DNA from: Spirochaetae bacterium HGW-Spirochaetae-3
GTDB taxonomy: Bacteria; Spirochaetota; Spirochaetia; Treponematales; UBA12059
Reading direction: 5' to 3'
Length of the DNA stretch: 64,000 bases
Assembly (NCBI GenBank): GCA_002839315.1
Contig: PGXV01000001.1
Location: 248,001-312,000, forward strand
The notes beneath the pieces are model-generated. The model saw nothing but the letters and a program-made list of their open reading frames with translations, did not search any database and was not told the origin of the DNA. The translations under genes were made by a program, and so were the position numbers. This document shows, in pieces, positions 1 to 8,055 of the stretch. Each line of letters begins with the position of its first letter. The stretch's first letter is position 1.

Positions 1-1497
1 ATCTTCACACTGTCGAAAGCGGCCAGGGGCCTGCACGCGGAGATACCGGAAAACGTCAGGATCAGCTATTTCGTATCGAAGAGCCTGGCGGATAGGCATC
101 CGGGGCCTGGAGCCATCGAGGATTTCCTGCGCGAGCTCGAAGCGGCCAACGAAGGCAAGGTACGGGTGCGTATCGTCGACCCGGGCAAGGACGGATCCGA
201 GGCGGAGGGCTTCGGAATAGCCGCCCAGCAGATGCAGGTCGTGGAGCGATCCGAGCAGCGTATCGCCCTGGTCTATACGGGCATCGTCGTAGAATACCTC
301 GGACGGCACGAGACTATCCCGGCGATACTGTCCACCGAGACCCTCGAGTACGAGCTGGTCAAGGCGATCCGGGCCGTCGTGTCCGACGCGCATACCGTCG
401 CGGGGCTGCTCGTCGGCGATGCGGACAAATCGCTGTCAGTAGACTACCGAACCCTCTCCGGAACCCTCGCGAGAGCGGGGTACGAGCCGCGCGAGATACG
501 CAGGGGAGAGCCTATAGACGACGACGTGGACCTCCTGTTCGTGCTCGGGAACGCCGCCATGGACCGGTACGACGCCGCCTACGTAGACGCCTTCCTGATG
601 CGCGGAGGCAGGGTCTTCTTCGCGGTCAAGGGCGTGGACATCGATCCCGAATACGGCCTCGTGGCCAGGCCCGTGGCGGAAGGCGGCCTGTTGTCGGCTC
701 TCTCGGCTTACGGCTTCGACGTGAGGCGGCAGCTCGTGCTCGATCAATCGAACCTGACGGTACCGTTCCAGACTCAGACGAGCTCGGGAGCGTCCCGTAT
801 ACAGTACGTCCGCTATCCCCATTGGGTAGCCGTGGACCCGCGTAACGTAGACCCCGAGAACCCGATGACCGCGCGGTTCGCTGGCCTCGACCTCTACTGG
901 CCGAGCCCTATCGCGCTACGTCCCGTTGCGGGCGCGTCGTACGCGGAATTGGCCAGGTCCACGCCGAGAGCCTGGTTGCAGACCGCCGATTTCGCCGCCG
1001 GGCCGGACGACCAGTCGTTGTACGCCCTGGAGAGGGACGAGACGACGGGACAGTACCTGCTCGCGGCCGCGGCGAGCGGGTCGTTCCCGAGCGCCTTCTC
1101 TGCCGGCGACATGCCGATCAGGGACGGGGCTCCGACGGTTCCCGCGCCGCCGTCCGCGAAATCGGCCGATACGCGCATAGTCGTCGTCTCGGCGGCGGAC
1201 TTCGTCACGGACCTGATGACGATGAGCGATTCGGGCTTCAACGCGTCGTTCGCGCTGTCGGCCGCGGATTGGCTCTCGTCCAGGGACGACCTGATCGCGA
1301 TACGGACCAGGGCGGTAGCCGATGCGAGGTTGAACAGGATACGTGACGAGGGCCTCAGGGAATTCCTCGTCGCGCTCGTCTATGCGGTCTGCCTCGGGAT
1401 CGTGCCCCTCGGCGTAGTAGCCTACGGGCTGGCGCGCTCCGCCGGGCGCGCGCGCGTAGAGCGCGAGTCGCGGGCGGAACGGGGAGGCGAGGCATGA
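1..1497 (+). CDS. GldG-like auxiliary component of an ABC transport system (5' end outside window)
   Basis: The frame is open from base 1 and reads as the interior of a GldG/ABC_transp_aux protein: the first residues (LSKAARGLHAEIPENVRISY) match the 'LSKAT...L...PV.I.YY.S' block that follows the N-terminal membrane helix in this family. 498 residues are visible. A GTG at 166 is internal and should not be taken as the start. A hydrophobic segment near visible residues 452-475, followed by a basic tail, is the C-terminal membrane anchor. The family partners ABC-2 type ATPase/permease pairs, in gliding bacteria and in many non-gliders; the substrate is unknown. It overlaps the following DUF4340 gene by ATGA (1494-1497), so the two are translationally coupled. 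The ATPase and permease would be expected just left of the window. Confidence 0.8.
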   Translation: MFTLSKAARGLHAEIPENVRISYFVSKSLADRHPGPGAIEDFLRELEAANEGKVRVRIVDPGKDGSEAEGFGIAAQQMQVVERSEQRIALVYTGIVVEYLGRHETIPAILSTETLEYELVKAIRAVVSDAHTVAGLLVGDADKSLSVDYRTLSGTLARAGYEPREIRRGEPIDDDVDLLFVLGNAAMDRYDAAYVDAFLMRGGRVFFAVKGVDIDPEYGLVARPVAEGGLLSALSAYGFDVRRQLVLDQSNLTVPFQTQTSSGASRIQYVRYPHWVAVDPRNVDPENPMTARFAGLDLYWPSPIALRPVAGASYAELARSTPRAWLQTADFAAGPDDQSLYALERDETTGQYLLAAAASGSFPSAFSAGDMPIRDGAPTVPAPPSAKSADTRIVVVSAADFVTDLMTMSDSGFNASFALSAADWLSSRDDLIAIRTRAVADARLNRIRDEGLREFLVALVYAVCLGIVPLGVVAYGLARSAGRARVERESRAERGGEA

Positions 1498-2447
1498 TGG
1501 GCTACAGGGACAAGGTTCGCGTGTCGGTCGGCGTCGACGTGGCGCTCGCCCTGCTTATAGCGCTGGGACTCGTCTTCTCGCCCCGTTCCGCCGATTCCCG
1601 CTCTAACAGGAGGGATCTCCTCGCCGACGCGGCGTCTGTTCGGACCATCGCCATACGGGGAACTGAAGACGTAGAGATGTCGCGTACGGACGACGGTTGG
1701 GCGATGCTGTCGCCGGACGGGGCGCTGCCGGCAGACGGCTCGAGGGTGGAGGCGTTCCTCAAGGCGGTAGACTCCGTGGCGAGCATGGAGCGAGTCGCCT
1801 CGGACGCGTCCTCCCTGGCGGAGTTGGGTCTGGGTTCCGGCCGCGGCAGACGCGTGACGCTATCCGGCGATAAGGGCGCCAGCCTCTGCGATTTTACGCT
1901 CGGCGACTACGCCGCGTCTCCGGGCGTCGTATATATAGCGCCTTACGGCGGTACGGCGGCGTATTCGGTATCGGCGGCGATGGCGTCCTACGTACTCGGC
2001 AAGCGCGCCTCGTGGCTTGACTTGAAGGCCTGGACCGCGCCGCCGTCCGTCAAGGACGTACAGGAACTGTACATCCGCGGCCGTATCGCCGGAGACGACG
2101 GCGCCGACAGGATCTTCGACTATACGGCGTCGAGGAAAGGCGCGGGCTGGGTCTCCGGCGACGCGGAACTTGATGCCTACAGGATCGAGGCGATGGCGCG
2201 CGCGCTATCATCGCTGCGCGGCGACGACTACGCGCCCGCGTCAGAGGCCGTCGGCGCGACGGCGGTCGCCGTGGAGATAAGGCTAAGCGACGGCCGGTCG
2301 CTACGGCTCGATGTAGAGGATCGCCGCGAAGACGGACGCTACGCCGTTGCCTCCTCGCAACGCGACAGGCGCTTCTACCTGCCGGCCTGGGCGTTGAACG
2401 AGGCTCTGAGGACCATAGACGAGTTGAAGGCCGCCGACGGATCCTAG
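1494..2447 (+). CDS. DUF4340-domain membrane-anchored protein
   Basis: 317 residues. A single N-terminal membrane helix lies at about residues 13-30, followed by a long soluble part that carries the DUF4340 pattern (repeated 'v..i.i.......l.r..dgW' units, here TIAIRGTEDVEMSRTDDGWA). DUF4340 proteins habitually follow GldG-like proteins in ABC operons, as here with a 4-base ATGA overlap, so it is probably the extracytoplasmic partner of that transporter. Two ATGs sit in tandem (1494 and 1497); the first overlaps the upstream stop and is used here. The function beyond membership of the complex is not known. Confidence 0.75.
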   Translation: MMGYRDKVRVSVGVDVALALLIALGLVFSPRSADSRSNRRDLLADAASVRTIAIRGTEDVEMSRTDDGWAMLSPDGALPADGSRVEAFLKAVDSVASMERVASDASSLAELGLGSGRGRRVTLSGDKGASLCDFTLGDYAASPGVVYIAPYGGTAAYSVSAAMASYVLGKRASWLDLKAWTAPPSVKDVQELYIRGRIAGDDGADRIFDYTASRKGAGWVSGDAELDAYRIEAMARALSSLRGDDYAPASEAVGATAVAVEIRLSDGRSLRLDVEDRREDGRYAVASSQRDRRFYLPAWALNEALRTIDELKAADGS

Positions 2448-2449
2448 GC

Positions 2450-3664
2450 TTATTGACCGGCGAGGTAGGCCCGAAATTTTTCCGGGTCGGGCTTGAACGC
2501 CATGATCTTCGAACCGCCGCCCTTGGCCTTGGACATCGCGGCCATCGCCTCGCCTATGATACGGTCAGCGTCGACGAGCCGCCCCGCGCGCGAACTCAGG
2601 CCCATATAGACGCCCGGGGCGCAGCCGGACCGGTCCTGGAACAAAGCCCCCAGCTTTTTAAGCAGCTCTTCGCTCATCCTGAGCGCGTGGTCGACGTCGA
2701 TGTTGGGCAATATGAGCGCCGCTCCGCCGTCCCCGAACAGGAACGCCATATCCTTGAAGCTGAAATAGTCCCTGACCGTCGTCGCGAAAAGGTTGAATTC
2801 CTCGTCGCCTCGGCTAGAGCCGTCGAGCGATGTTATCAGTAGAGAGAGATCCTGCTCGAACGATGCCGAGCGGCGAAGCTCAGAGCTCAGGCGCTCGCGG
2901 AGATAGGCTTCCCAGCCCAGGCCGGATTCGGCGTCGAAAAGGCCGCACGGCCCCTCGAGAGCGCCTGAAGGCAGGTCCGCCGGGCGAATGAACGCGACCG
3001 CGGGTACCGGTTCCGGCGATGGCTCGGGATCATTGAACGGATTCTCCGCGTACAGGGATGATTCGGTCGGTATAAGGTCGGGGATAGTCGGCGTCCAGTC
3101 ATCCTGATTCTGATCGGCAGATCCCTCCTCGACCGCCGATCCGCTCGCGGGTGGCGCGTAGGATACTACCAGGAGCCACGCTACGAGCAGCGCCAGTACC
3201 GCGGCGAAGGCGATCGCGGCGTCACGGATCGGATAGTATACGTCCTCCTGGCTGAGCGTTACGTACAGCGCCTCCATCGATAGGCCGGAGGAAAGCGGGC
3301 CGGAAAAACGCGTCGTCGTACCTTCAGGGTGCTCGAAGGCCAAGCCCTCGGGAGCGCGCCTGTAATACGGAGAGGAGCCGGGCCTGGCGTAGAGCACGTC
3401 GCCGTCGGGATTCTTGATGACTATCGCGAGCAGCCGGTCCTGCGATCTCCACGCCGACTCGGCCTCGGACCGCCACGCCTCGCCCACGGCGCCGACGGGA
3501 TCGGACACGATGTTCAAGGCCGACCTGCGGAGCGCGGAGAACGATATTCGGGCTTCGGCCGAGCCTGCGTCAATGGCGTTCGCTATCCGGATGACCGGCC
3601 AGGCGGCCATGGCGACGACGGCCGCGAAAGAGCATATCGCTATCAGTAATGGTCCACGTTTCAT
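2450..3664 (-). CDS. two-helix membrane protein with C-terminal degenerate GGDEF-like domain
   Basis: 404 residues from the ATG at 3664; the frame is open further upstream but would run into the divergent gene. A membrane helix at about residues 5-26, an extracytoplasmic segment of about 120 residues, a second helix at about 148-170, an acidic proline-rich linker, then a C-terminal part (about 240-400) built like a GGDEF fold: the family motif position reads GDGGA, followed by an ILPNIDVDHAL stretch. The catalytic GG[DE]EF signature is lost, so diguanylate cyclase activity is unlikely; such domains can act as GTP or c-di-GMP sensors (inference). The start has no Shine-Dalgarno and lies 8 bases after a TATACT box (see promoter). 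It ends 2 bases from the convergent DUF4340 gene. Confidence 0.6.
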   Translation of the reverse strand: MKRGPLLIAICSFAAVVAMAAWPVIRIANAIDAGSAEARISFSALRRSALNIVSDPVGAVGEAWRSEAESAWRSQDRLLAIVIKNPDGDVLYARPGSSPYYRRAPEGLAFEHPEGTTTRFSGPLSSGLSMEALYVTLSQEDVYYPIRDAAIAFAAVLALLVAWLLVVSYAPPASGSAVEEGSADQNQDDWTPTIPDLIPTESSLYAENPFNDPEPSPEPVPAVAFIRPADLPSGALEGPCGLFDAESGLGWEAYLRERLSSELRRSASFEQDLSLLITSLDGSSRGDEEFNLFATTVRDYFSFKDMAFLFGDGGAALILPNIDVDHALRMSEELLKKLGALFQDRSGCAPGVYMGLSSRAGRLVDADRIIGEAMAAMSKAKGGGSKIMAFKPDPEKFRAYLAGQ

Positions 3665-3672
3665 GGTCGTAG

Positions 3673-3678
3673 AGTATA
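3673..3678 (-). promoter_or_regulatory. TATACT -10 box placed for a leaderless transcript
   Basis: On the minus strand TATACT is followed by exactly 8 bases and then the ATG at 3664, with no Shine-Dalgarno. Transcription would start 1-2 bases before the ATG. It overlaps a plus-strand TATAAT (3675-3680) that could serve the divergent Memo-family gene, so the site may be a shared bidirectional -10. No good -35 is visible on either strand. Confidence 0.5.
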
Positions 3679-3716
3679 ATCCCAATATCGACATTTTGGA
3701 ACCGCAAGGAGGTCGT

Positions 3717-4547
3717 ATGTCCACGAGAGCGATGAGCCTGCCGACGGGATGGTATCCGTCCGAGCGAAGGGAGGTCGAAGCCCGGCTGGACGCGTGGAAC
3801 AGGGTCGACGAAGCGGCCCGCGCCGAGGGCGCGGCGTCGGCCATAGCCCCGCACGCGGGCTGGTACTATTCCGGGCGCATAGCCTGGTCGGCATGGAGCT
3901 CGGCGGCCGAGTCCGATACCGTCGTCATCATCGGCGGGCACTTGCCCGCGGGCTCGGATTTCAGGTATTACGCCGAAGAAGGATTCGCTACGCCGATCGG
4001 CGCGGTAGCGGCGGATCGAGCGCTGACTGACGCGGTGGCCCGCGCGGTCAAGGCCGTTCCGGACAGGAGCGCCGACAATACCGTCGAGGTGCACATGCCG
4101 ATGGCGGCCTATAAATTCCCCAAGGCGCGGATGGCGTGCTTCAGGGCGCCCAACGACGCGAGGGCCGCCGATCTCGGCCGGGCCATAGCCGACTTCGCTG
4201 ACGCGTCGGGCGGCAGGGTGTTCGTGCTCGGATCGACGGACCTTACCCATTACGGCAGGGCTTACGGGTTCGAGCCGGACGGCCCGGGGCCCGAAGGCTT
4301 CGCGTGGGCGCGCCGAGCGGATAAGGCTATCGTCGAGGCCTTCGTCGCGATGGACGGGGCCATGGCGCTTACGAAGGCCGGAGAGGACGGGTCCGCCTGT
4401 TCGGTCGGCGCCGCGGTCGCTGCCATCGCCTATGCGAAGCGGCGGGGCGCGCTGCGGTCCAGGATGCTGATGCGCGGCTCGAGCGACGAGATCGCTCCCG
4501 GCGGCGACTCGTCGGTCGGATACTGCGCAGTGGCGTTCATGCGATGA
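3717..4547 (+). CDS. AmmeMemoRadiSam system protein B / Memo-family protein
   Basis: 276 residues from the ATG at 3717, preceded by AAGGAGG (3706-3712, spacing 4). The protein has the Memo (PF01875) layout: an N-terminal 'P.GWYPSERREVEARL' block, APHAGWYYSGRIAW with the conserved His, an IIGGHLP block, VEVHMPM with a His, and STDLTHYGRAYGF near the end. Memo proteins resemble class III extradiol dioxygenases (LigB fold), often with the metal ligands altered; the bacterial version co-occurs with an AMMECR1 protein and a radical SAM protein, neither of which is next to it here. The substrate is unknown. It is convergent with murD, 4 bases apart. Confidence 0.82.
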   Translation: MSTRAMSLPTGWYPSERREVEARLDAWNRVDEAARAEGAASAIAPHAGWYYSGRIAWSAWSSAAESDTVVIIGGHLPAGSDFRYYAEEGFATPIGAVAADRALTDAVARAVKAVPDRSADNTVEVHMPMAAYKFPKARMACFRAPNDARAADLGRAIADFADASGGRVFVLGSTDLTHYGRAYGFEPDGPGPEGFAWARRADKAIVEAFVAMDGAMALTKAGEDGSACSVGAAVAAIAYAKRRGALRSRMLMRGSSDEIAPGGDSSVGYCAVAFMR

Positions 4548-4551
4548 TTCG

Positions 4552-5937
4552 TCAGTCGGGTAGCGCCGCGACCGCCTCCTTGTAGCTCCGTCCCCTGTCG
4601 AACTCGTTCTTGAACATGCCGAACGATGTGCATCCGGGCGACAGCACGGCGACGTAGCCGGGGCGCGCTAGCCTGGCCGCCTCCGCGACGGCGGTGACTA
4701 TGTCCCCGAAGGGGCCTCGGTACGCTATCGAGTCGGCGTCCAGTATGGCGCGGATCTTGTCGGTTCCCGTGCCGGCGAGGAGGACTACGGCCTCGGCGCG
4801 GCGGTAGGCGGCGCGCGCCGCCTGGAAGTCGAGTTGCTTGTCGGTCCCACCCGTGATGAGCACCACCGGTTCCTCGAATGCCTCTACGGCGGCGCTGGCC
4901 GCTTCGGGTACGGTGGCCGCGGAATCGTTGTACCAGCGGACGCCGCGGCGCTCCCGTATCGGCTCGAGCCTATGCTCGATGCCGGGGAAGGTCGCCGCGG
5001 CCGAGGCGATAGACCGCGGGTCGGCGCCGCAGGCCCACGCGGAGACGGCGGCGGCCGCCACGTTGCGCCTCGAATGCGCGCCCGGTACAAGGAGGCGCGC
5101 AGGTACCAGTTCAACGTCGTCTGTTCCCGGTAGCCTCGCTACGCAGGGCCCGCCTTCGGGCACAGTTACGCCGTAGGCTCCCGCGGGGAGCTCTGAGCCG
5201 TACGCCAGCGCGCGCGCGCGCGTCTCGGACGCGAACGAACGGCCGTAAGGGTCGTCGATATCGTAGACCGTCCAGTCCGTCGGGCCTTGGTCGGCGTATA
5301 TCAGGCGCTTGTCCGCGACATACGCCTCCATCGTGCCGTACCGGTCAAGGTGATCGGGCACGATACGCGTCATCGCTGCGACGCACGGCCTGAGCGCTCC
5401 CTTGCCCTTGAGGTCGCCTAGTTGCCAGCTCGACAGCTCGAGTACGACGACGTCGGAAGGGCGGGCGACGTCCAGGAAGCCCAGCGGCGAAACGGTTATG
5501 TTCCCACCGAGGAAGGCCTTGACGCCGCCGGCGTTTAGCATCCAGGCGAGCGCGGTGGACGTCGTCGACTTGCCCTTCGAGCCGGTTACCGCCGCGATCC
5601 GGGCCGGGCAGAGGCGCAGGAATATCGACAAGTCCGTTTCCACCGTCTTGGCCGCGCGAAGGAAGGGGTTGTCCGGCCGGACGGCGGGGTTCTTTATGAC
5701 GAGGTCAGCTCCGGAGAAATCGGCCTCGTCGTGGCGTCCGAGCACGTAGCGGATATCGTATTCCGATAGCGCCGCGACGGATTCCGCGAGGGCGCTCTCG
5801 TCCTTGGTATCGGTTACGGTGACCGCGGCGCCCCGCTCGGCGAAGAACCGGGCAGAGGCCAGGCCCCCGCCGTTGAGGCCGAGCCCCATGACGGTGACGC
5901 GCAGGCCGGGAATGTCTTCAAGCCGTATCGTTTGCAT
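4552..5937 (-). CDS. murD: UDP-N-acetylmuramoylalanine--D-glutamate ligase
   Basis: 461 residues, the usual MurD length. It adds D-glutamate to UDP-MurNAc-L-Ala in the cytoplasmic phase of peptidoglycan synthesis. Seen in order: an N-terminal Rossmann-like domain (VTVMGLGLNGGG), the ATP-binding TGSKGKST at residues 118-125, a conserved ELSSWQL block, a DHLDRYGTMEAY block, and the C-terminal ligase part with EHRLEPI and SAATVPEAA and a TGGTDKQLD motif. The start at 5937 is chosen because AGAAGGAG lies 13 bases upstream; an in-frame ATG at 5970 has no ribosome-binding site. The gene overlaps the 3' end of the upstream unknown gene by 20 bases. No other dcw-cluster gene is adjacent. Confidence 0.93.
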   Translation of the reverse strand: MQTIRLEDIPGLRVTVMGLGLNGGGLASARFFAERGAAVTVTDTKDESALAESVAALSEYDIRYVLGRHDEADFSGADLVIKNPAVRPDNPFLRAAKTVETDLSIFLRLCPARIAAVTGSKGKSTTSTALAWMLNAGGVKAFLGGNITVSPLGFLDVARPSDVVVLELSSWQLGDLKGKGALRPCVAAMTRIVPDHLDRYGTMEAYVADKRLIYADQGPTDWTVYDIDDPYGRSFASETRARALAYGSELPAGAYGVTVPEGGPCVARLPGTDDVELVPARLLVPGAHSRRNVAAAAVSAWACGADPRSIASAAATFPGIEHRLEPIRERRGVRWYNDSAATVPEAASAAVEAFEEPVVLITGGTDKQLDFQAARAAYRRAEAVVLLAGTGTDKIRAILDADSIAYRGPFGDIVTAVAEAARLARPGYVAVLSPGCTSFGMFKNEFDRGRSYKEAVAALPD

Positions 5938-6883
5938 AATCGAGTGAATACTCCTTCTGCTCTCGGTCATTGAGGTACGCGGCGATGCTGAATCGAGCGA
6001 GAGGGGCCTTCCATTGGTCGGGGATCTTTTCCCTGAGCGCCGCGAAGTCGGGCATCGATTCCGCGAACTTGGCGTCGCGGAGCACGTCCTGAATTCGGCC
6101 TATCTCGGGCGCGAGGAATTTTGCGGCCCGGTGCAGTAGCGGAATGAACTTCCGCCTTCCGTCCGAGCTGAGTATCGGGGCCGTAGCGCATAGCGTCTTG
6201 TATTTGCAGAAGAGCGGGTAGAACGGGTATATGCGCTTGCCCGAAGGCAGGAACAGCTTCGTGAAGAACTTGGAGAGGTCGGTATCCATCCACACGCCGC
6301 GCACGAGGTAACCCTTGCCGGTCTCTCCTATCCAGGTCTGGGATATCAACTGCCGTATCCTGAACGCCTTGACCCGGCCGGCTTCCCACATCACCGCCTC
6401 AAGCGGGATTATCTCCGACTCCAGGAAGAGGCGCCTCGTGGAGTAAGCCTGGGTAACGTCGTTGGTACCCGCCTCGAGCATCTCGGCGTCGAACGGACGG
6501 GGAAGGAGGTCTACCCTGAGCAGGTACAGGTATACTTCATCGTCGGCCTTGTACAGGCGGTAGAAACAAGGCTTGAGTATCTCGGCATTGTCGAAGAAGT
6601 AGGTAAGGCCCATGAAGCACTCGGGCAGGATGTAGACGAGCTGACGCACAACGTCCCGTATCGCCGTCGCGTAATCGGCGTCCGGAACCGACCTTCGTAT
6701 ATCGTGGTGTATGGGCAGGTGAGGAACGAGCAGCGGCGTCTCCAATTCGACGAAGAACTCCTCGCCCTGGTTGAAGCGCATGCCGTACGGACCGTTCCGC
6801 GCGGATTCCGGAATATCGAGGATCACTTGATTGATTCCAGAATCTATGTAGGCGATCCTGATCTCGTTTAGCAGCTGCTCCAT
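5918..6883 (-). CDS. conserved-looking hypothetical protein, about 321 residues
   Basis: I do not recognise this protein. It is soluble, with no signal peptide or membrane helix, rich in aromatic residues (for example LTYFFDNAEILKPCFYRLYK and a YPFYPLFCKYKTLC stretch with two cysteines). Codon use and GC match the neighbours, and the frame is clean over its whole length. The ATG at 6883 has no Shine-Dalgarno; TATACT ends 11 bases upstream, so the mRNA may have almost no leader. A TTG at 6895 is an alternative start. It overlaps murD and may be co-transcribed with it. Confidence 0.65.
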   Translation of the reverse strand: MEQLLNEIRIAYIDSGINQVILDIPESARNGPYGMRFNQGEEFFVELETPLLVPHLPIHHDIRRSVPDADYATAIRDVVRQLVYILPECFMGLTYFFDNAEILKPCFYRLYKADDEVYLYLLRVDLLPRPFDAEMLEAGTNDVTQAYSTRRLFLESEIIPLEAVMWEAGRVKAFRIRQLISQTWIGETGKGYLVRGVWMDTDLSKFFTKLFLPSGKRIYPFYPLFCKYKTLCATAPILSSDGRRKFIPLLHRAAKFLAPEIGRIQDVLRDAKFAESMPDFAALREKIPDQWKAPLARFSIAAYLNDREQKEYSLDYANDTA

Positions 6884-6894
6884 GATTTTCAACA

Positions 6895-6900
6895 AGTATA
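6895..6900 (-). promoter_or_regulatory. TATACT -10 box close to the start codon
   Basis: Minus-strand TATACT with 11 bases between it and the ATG at 6883 and no ribosome-binding site. It is the looser of the four leaderless-looking sites in the window. Confidence 0.35.
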
Positions 6901-6939
6901 TCTGCCCGAGGTAAATAAATCAACGAAATCATGTTCGCG

Positions 6940-6968
6940 TTGCTGACGTACCGCGGCCATGGTATAGT
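6940..6968 (+). promoter_or_regulatory. promoter for the FecR-domain gene
   Basis: TTGCTG (6940-6945), 17 bases, TATAGT (6963-6968). The spacing is ideal; the -35 matches only three consensus bases. The leader before the ATG at 7009 would be about 35 bases. Confidence 0.4.
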
Positions 6969-7008
6969 TAGCGCTACGCGATCCGGTTCGGTTCCTGGAG
7001 GTCCCTCG

Positions 7009-8055
7009 ATGAAATATCCTATCGGAATTATAGGCCTCGCATGCGCGTTGTCGCTCGCCGCCGCGGGGGCCTGGGCCGAGGACGCCGCGGCGGTCATAGA
7101 ATTCTCGAGCGGCGACGACGTCATCGTCATCCGCGAAGGGCGGAGGGTCGCGTCCGACGACCCCATAGGGCTCGAGCTATTCCAGGGCGACCAGGTTCAG
7201 ACCGGCAAGGGCGTGTTCGTGGAGATGCGACTGTCCGGCGGCGGTTCCGTCGTCAAGCTGGCGGAGAATACCACCTTCGTGCTGGAACGCCTCTCCGACG
7301 GCCAGACGTCGCTGCAGCTGGTATACGGCCGCGTACGGGCAAAGGTAGAGCGGCTTTCCGGCGCCGACTCGTTCTCCGTGCGCAGCTCGCAGGCCATAGC
7401 GGGCGTACGGGGTACGGATTTCGGCCTCGACGTCGTCGCGTCGCGGTCGGCCTTGGCCGCGACGACGACGAACGCCTACTGCTTCGAGGGCGCGGTGGAG
7501 GTCACCGCCTTCGTCCGCTCGGACGCGCAGATCGCGGAGTCGCTCGAGGCTATTCCCCAGGCCTTCTTGATTCAGGCCGGCGAGATGCTCAGGATTGAGG
7601 GCGCGAAGGGCGGTACCGAGGCTATCAAGTCGACCGTCGATACGTCGATACGCGATTTCTGGGCGGAGAACGACTACGTCCTCGTCGTGCCCGCAAAGGC
7701 GTCCACGGCCGTGACCGTTCCCGAGTCCTCGGGGCAGAAGCGAGCGCTCTACGACGAAGGCTACGCCCAGGGACTGGCCGATGCGAAGGCGAGCCTCGGC
7801 GTCGCGTCGGGCGTTCCGAAAGGGTTCGTCAGCGACGAGGAGGTCGCGGCCATACGCATGGCCGCGCGCAGGCAGGCGGGCGGCATCATCGCCGGCGGTC
7901 TCATATGCGTCGGAGGATTGGCCTTGGCGATCCGCGGCTATGTACTGACCGACTCGGGCGACGTCGAAGGAGGTAACGATTCCTTCGCGGCCGGGGCGAT
8001 AATCAGCGCGATGTCCTTGCCCTTCTTCACTCTGGCGCTATTCTCTAAGCCCTAG
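7009..8055 (+). CDS. exported FecR-domain protein
   Basis: 348 residues from the ATG at 7009, with TGGAGG (6996-7001) 7 bases upstream. A signal peptide runs to about residue 23 (cleavage near AWA-ED). Residues 50-150 form a FecR-type domain: the L.......V.TG..g.v...L..G..v.L...T.f.l pattern, then a VRAKVERLSGADSFSVRSSQ stretch leading to the highly characteristic AIAGVRGTDFG. The C-terminal part has two hydrophobic segments (GIIAGGLICVGGLALAI and a final one). No FecI-type sigma factor or TonB receptor is in the window, so this is one of the many stand-alone spirochaete-type FecR proteins, possibly binding cell-wall or surface polymer (inference). It overlaps the convergent ABC gene by 18 bases. 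Confidence 0.8.
   Translation: MKYPIGIIGLACALSLAAAGAWAEDAAAVIEFSSGDDVIVIREGRRVASDDPIGLELFQGDQVQTGKGVFVEMRLSGGGSVVKLAENTTFVLERLSDGQTSLQLVYGRVRAKVERLSGADSFSVRSSQAIAGVRGTDFGLDVVASRSALAATTTNAYCFEGAVEVTAFVRSDAQIAESLEAIPQAFLIQAGEMLRIEGAKGGTEAIKSTVDTSIRDFWAENDYVLVVPAKASTAVTVPESSGQKRALYDEGYAQGLADAKASLGVASGVPKGFVSDEEVAAIRMAARRQAGGIIAGGLICVGGLALAIRGYVLTDSGDVEGGNDSFAAGAIISAMSLPFFTLALFSKP

Noticed and set aside
2450-3664. Active diguanylate cyclase call for the membrane protein
   Set aside because: The GG[DE]EF signature is replaced (GDGGA), so only a degenerate domain is supported.
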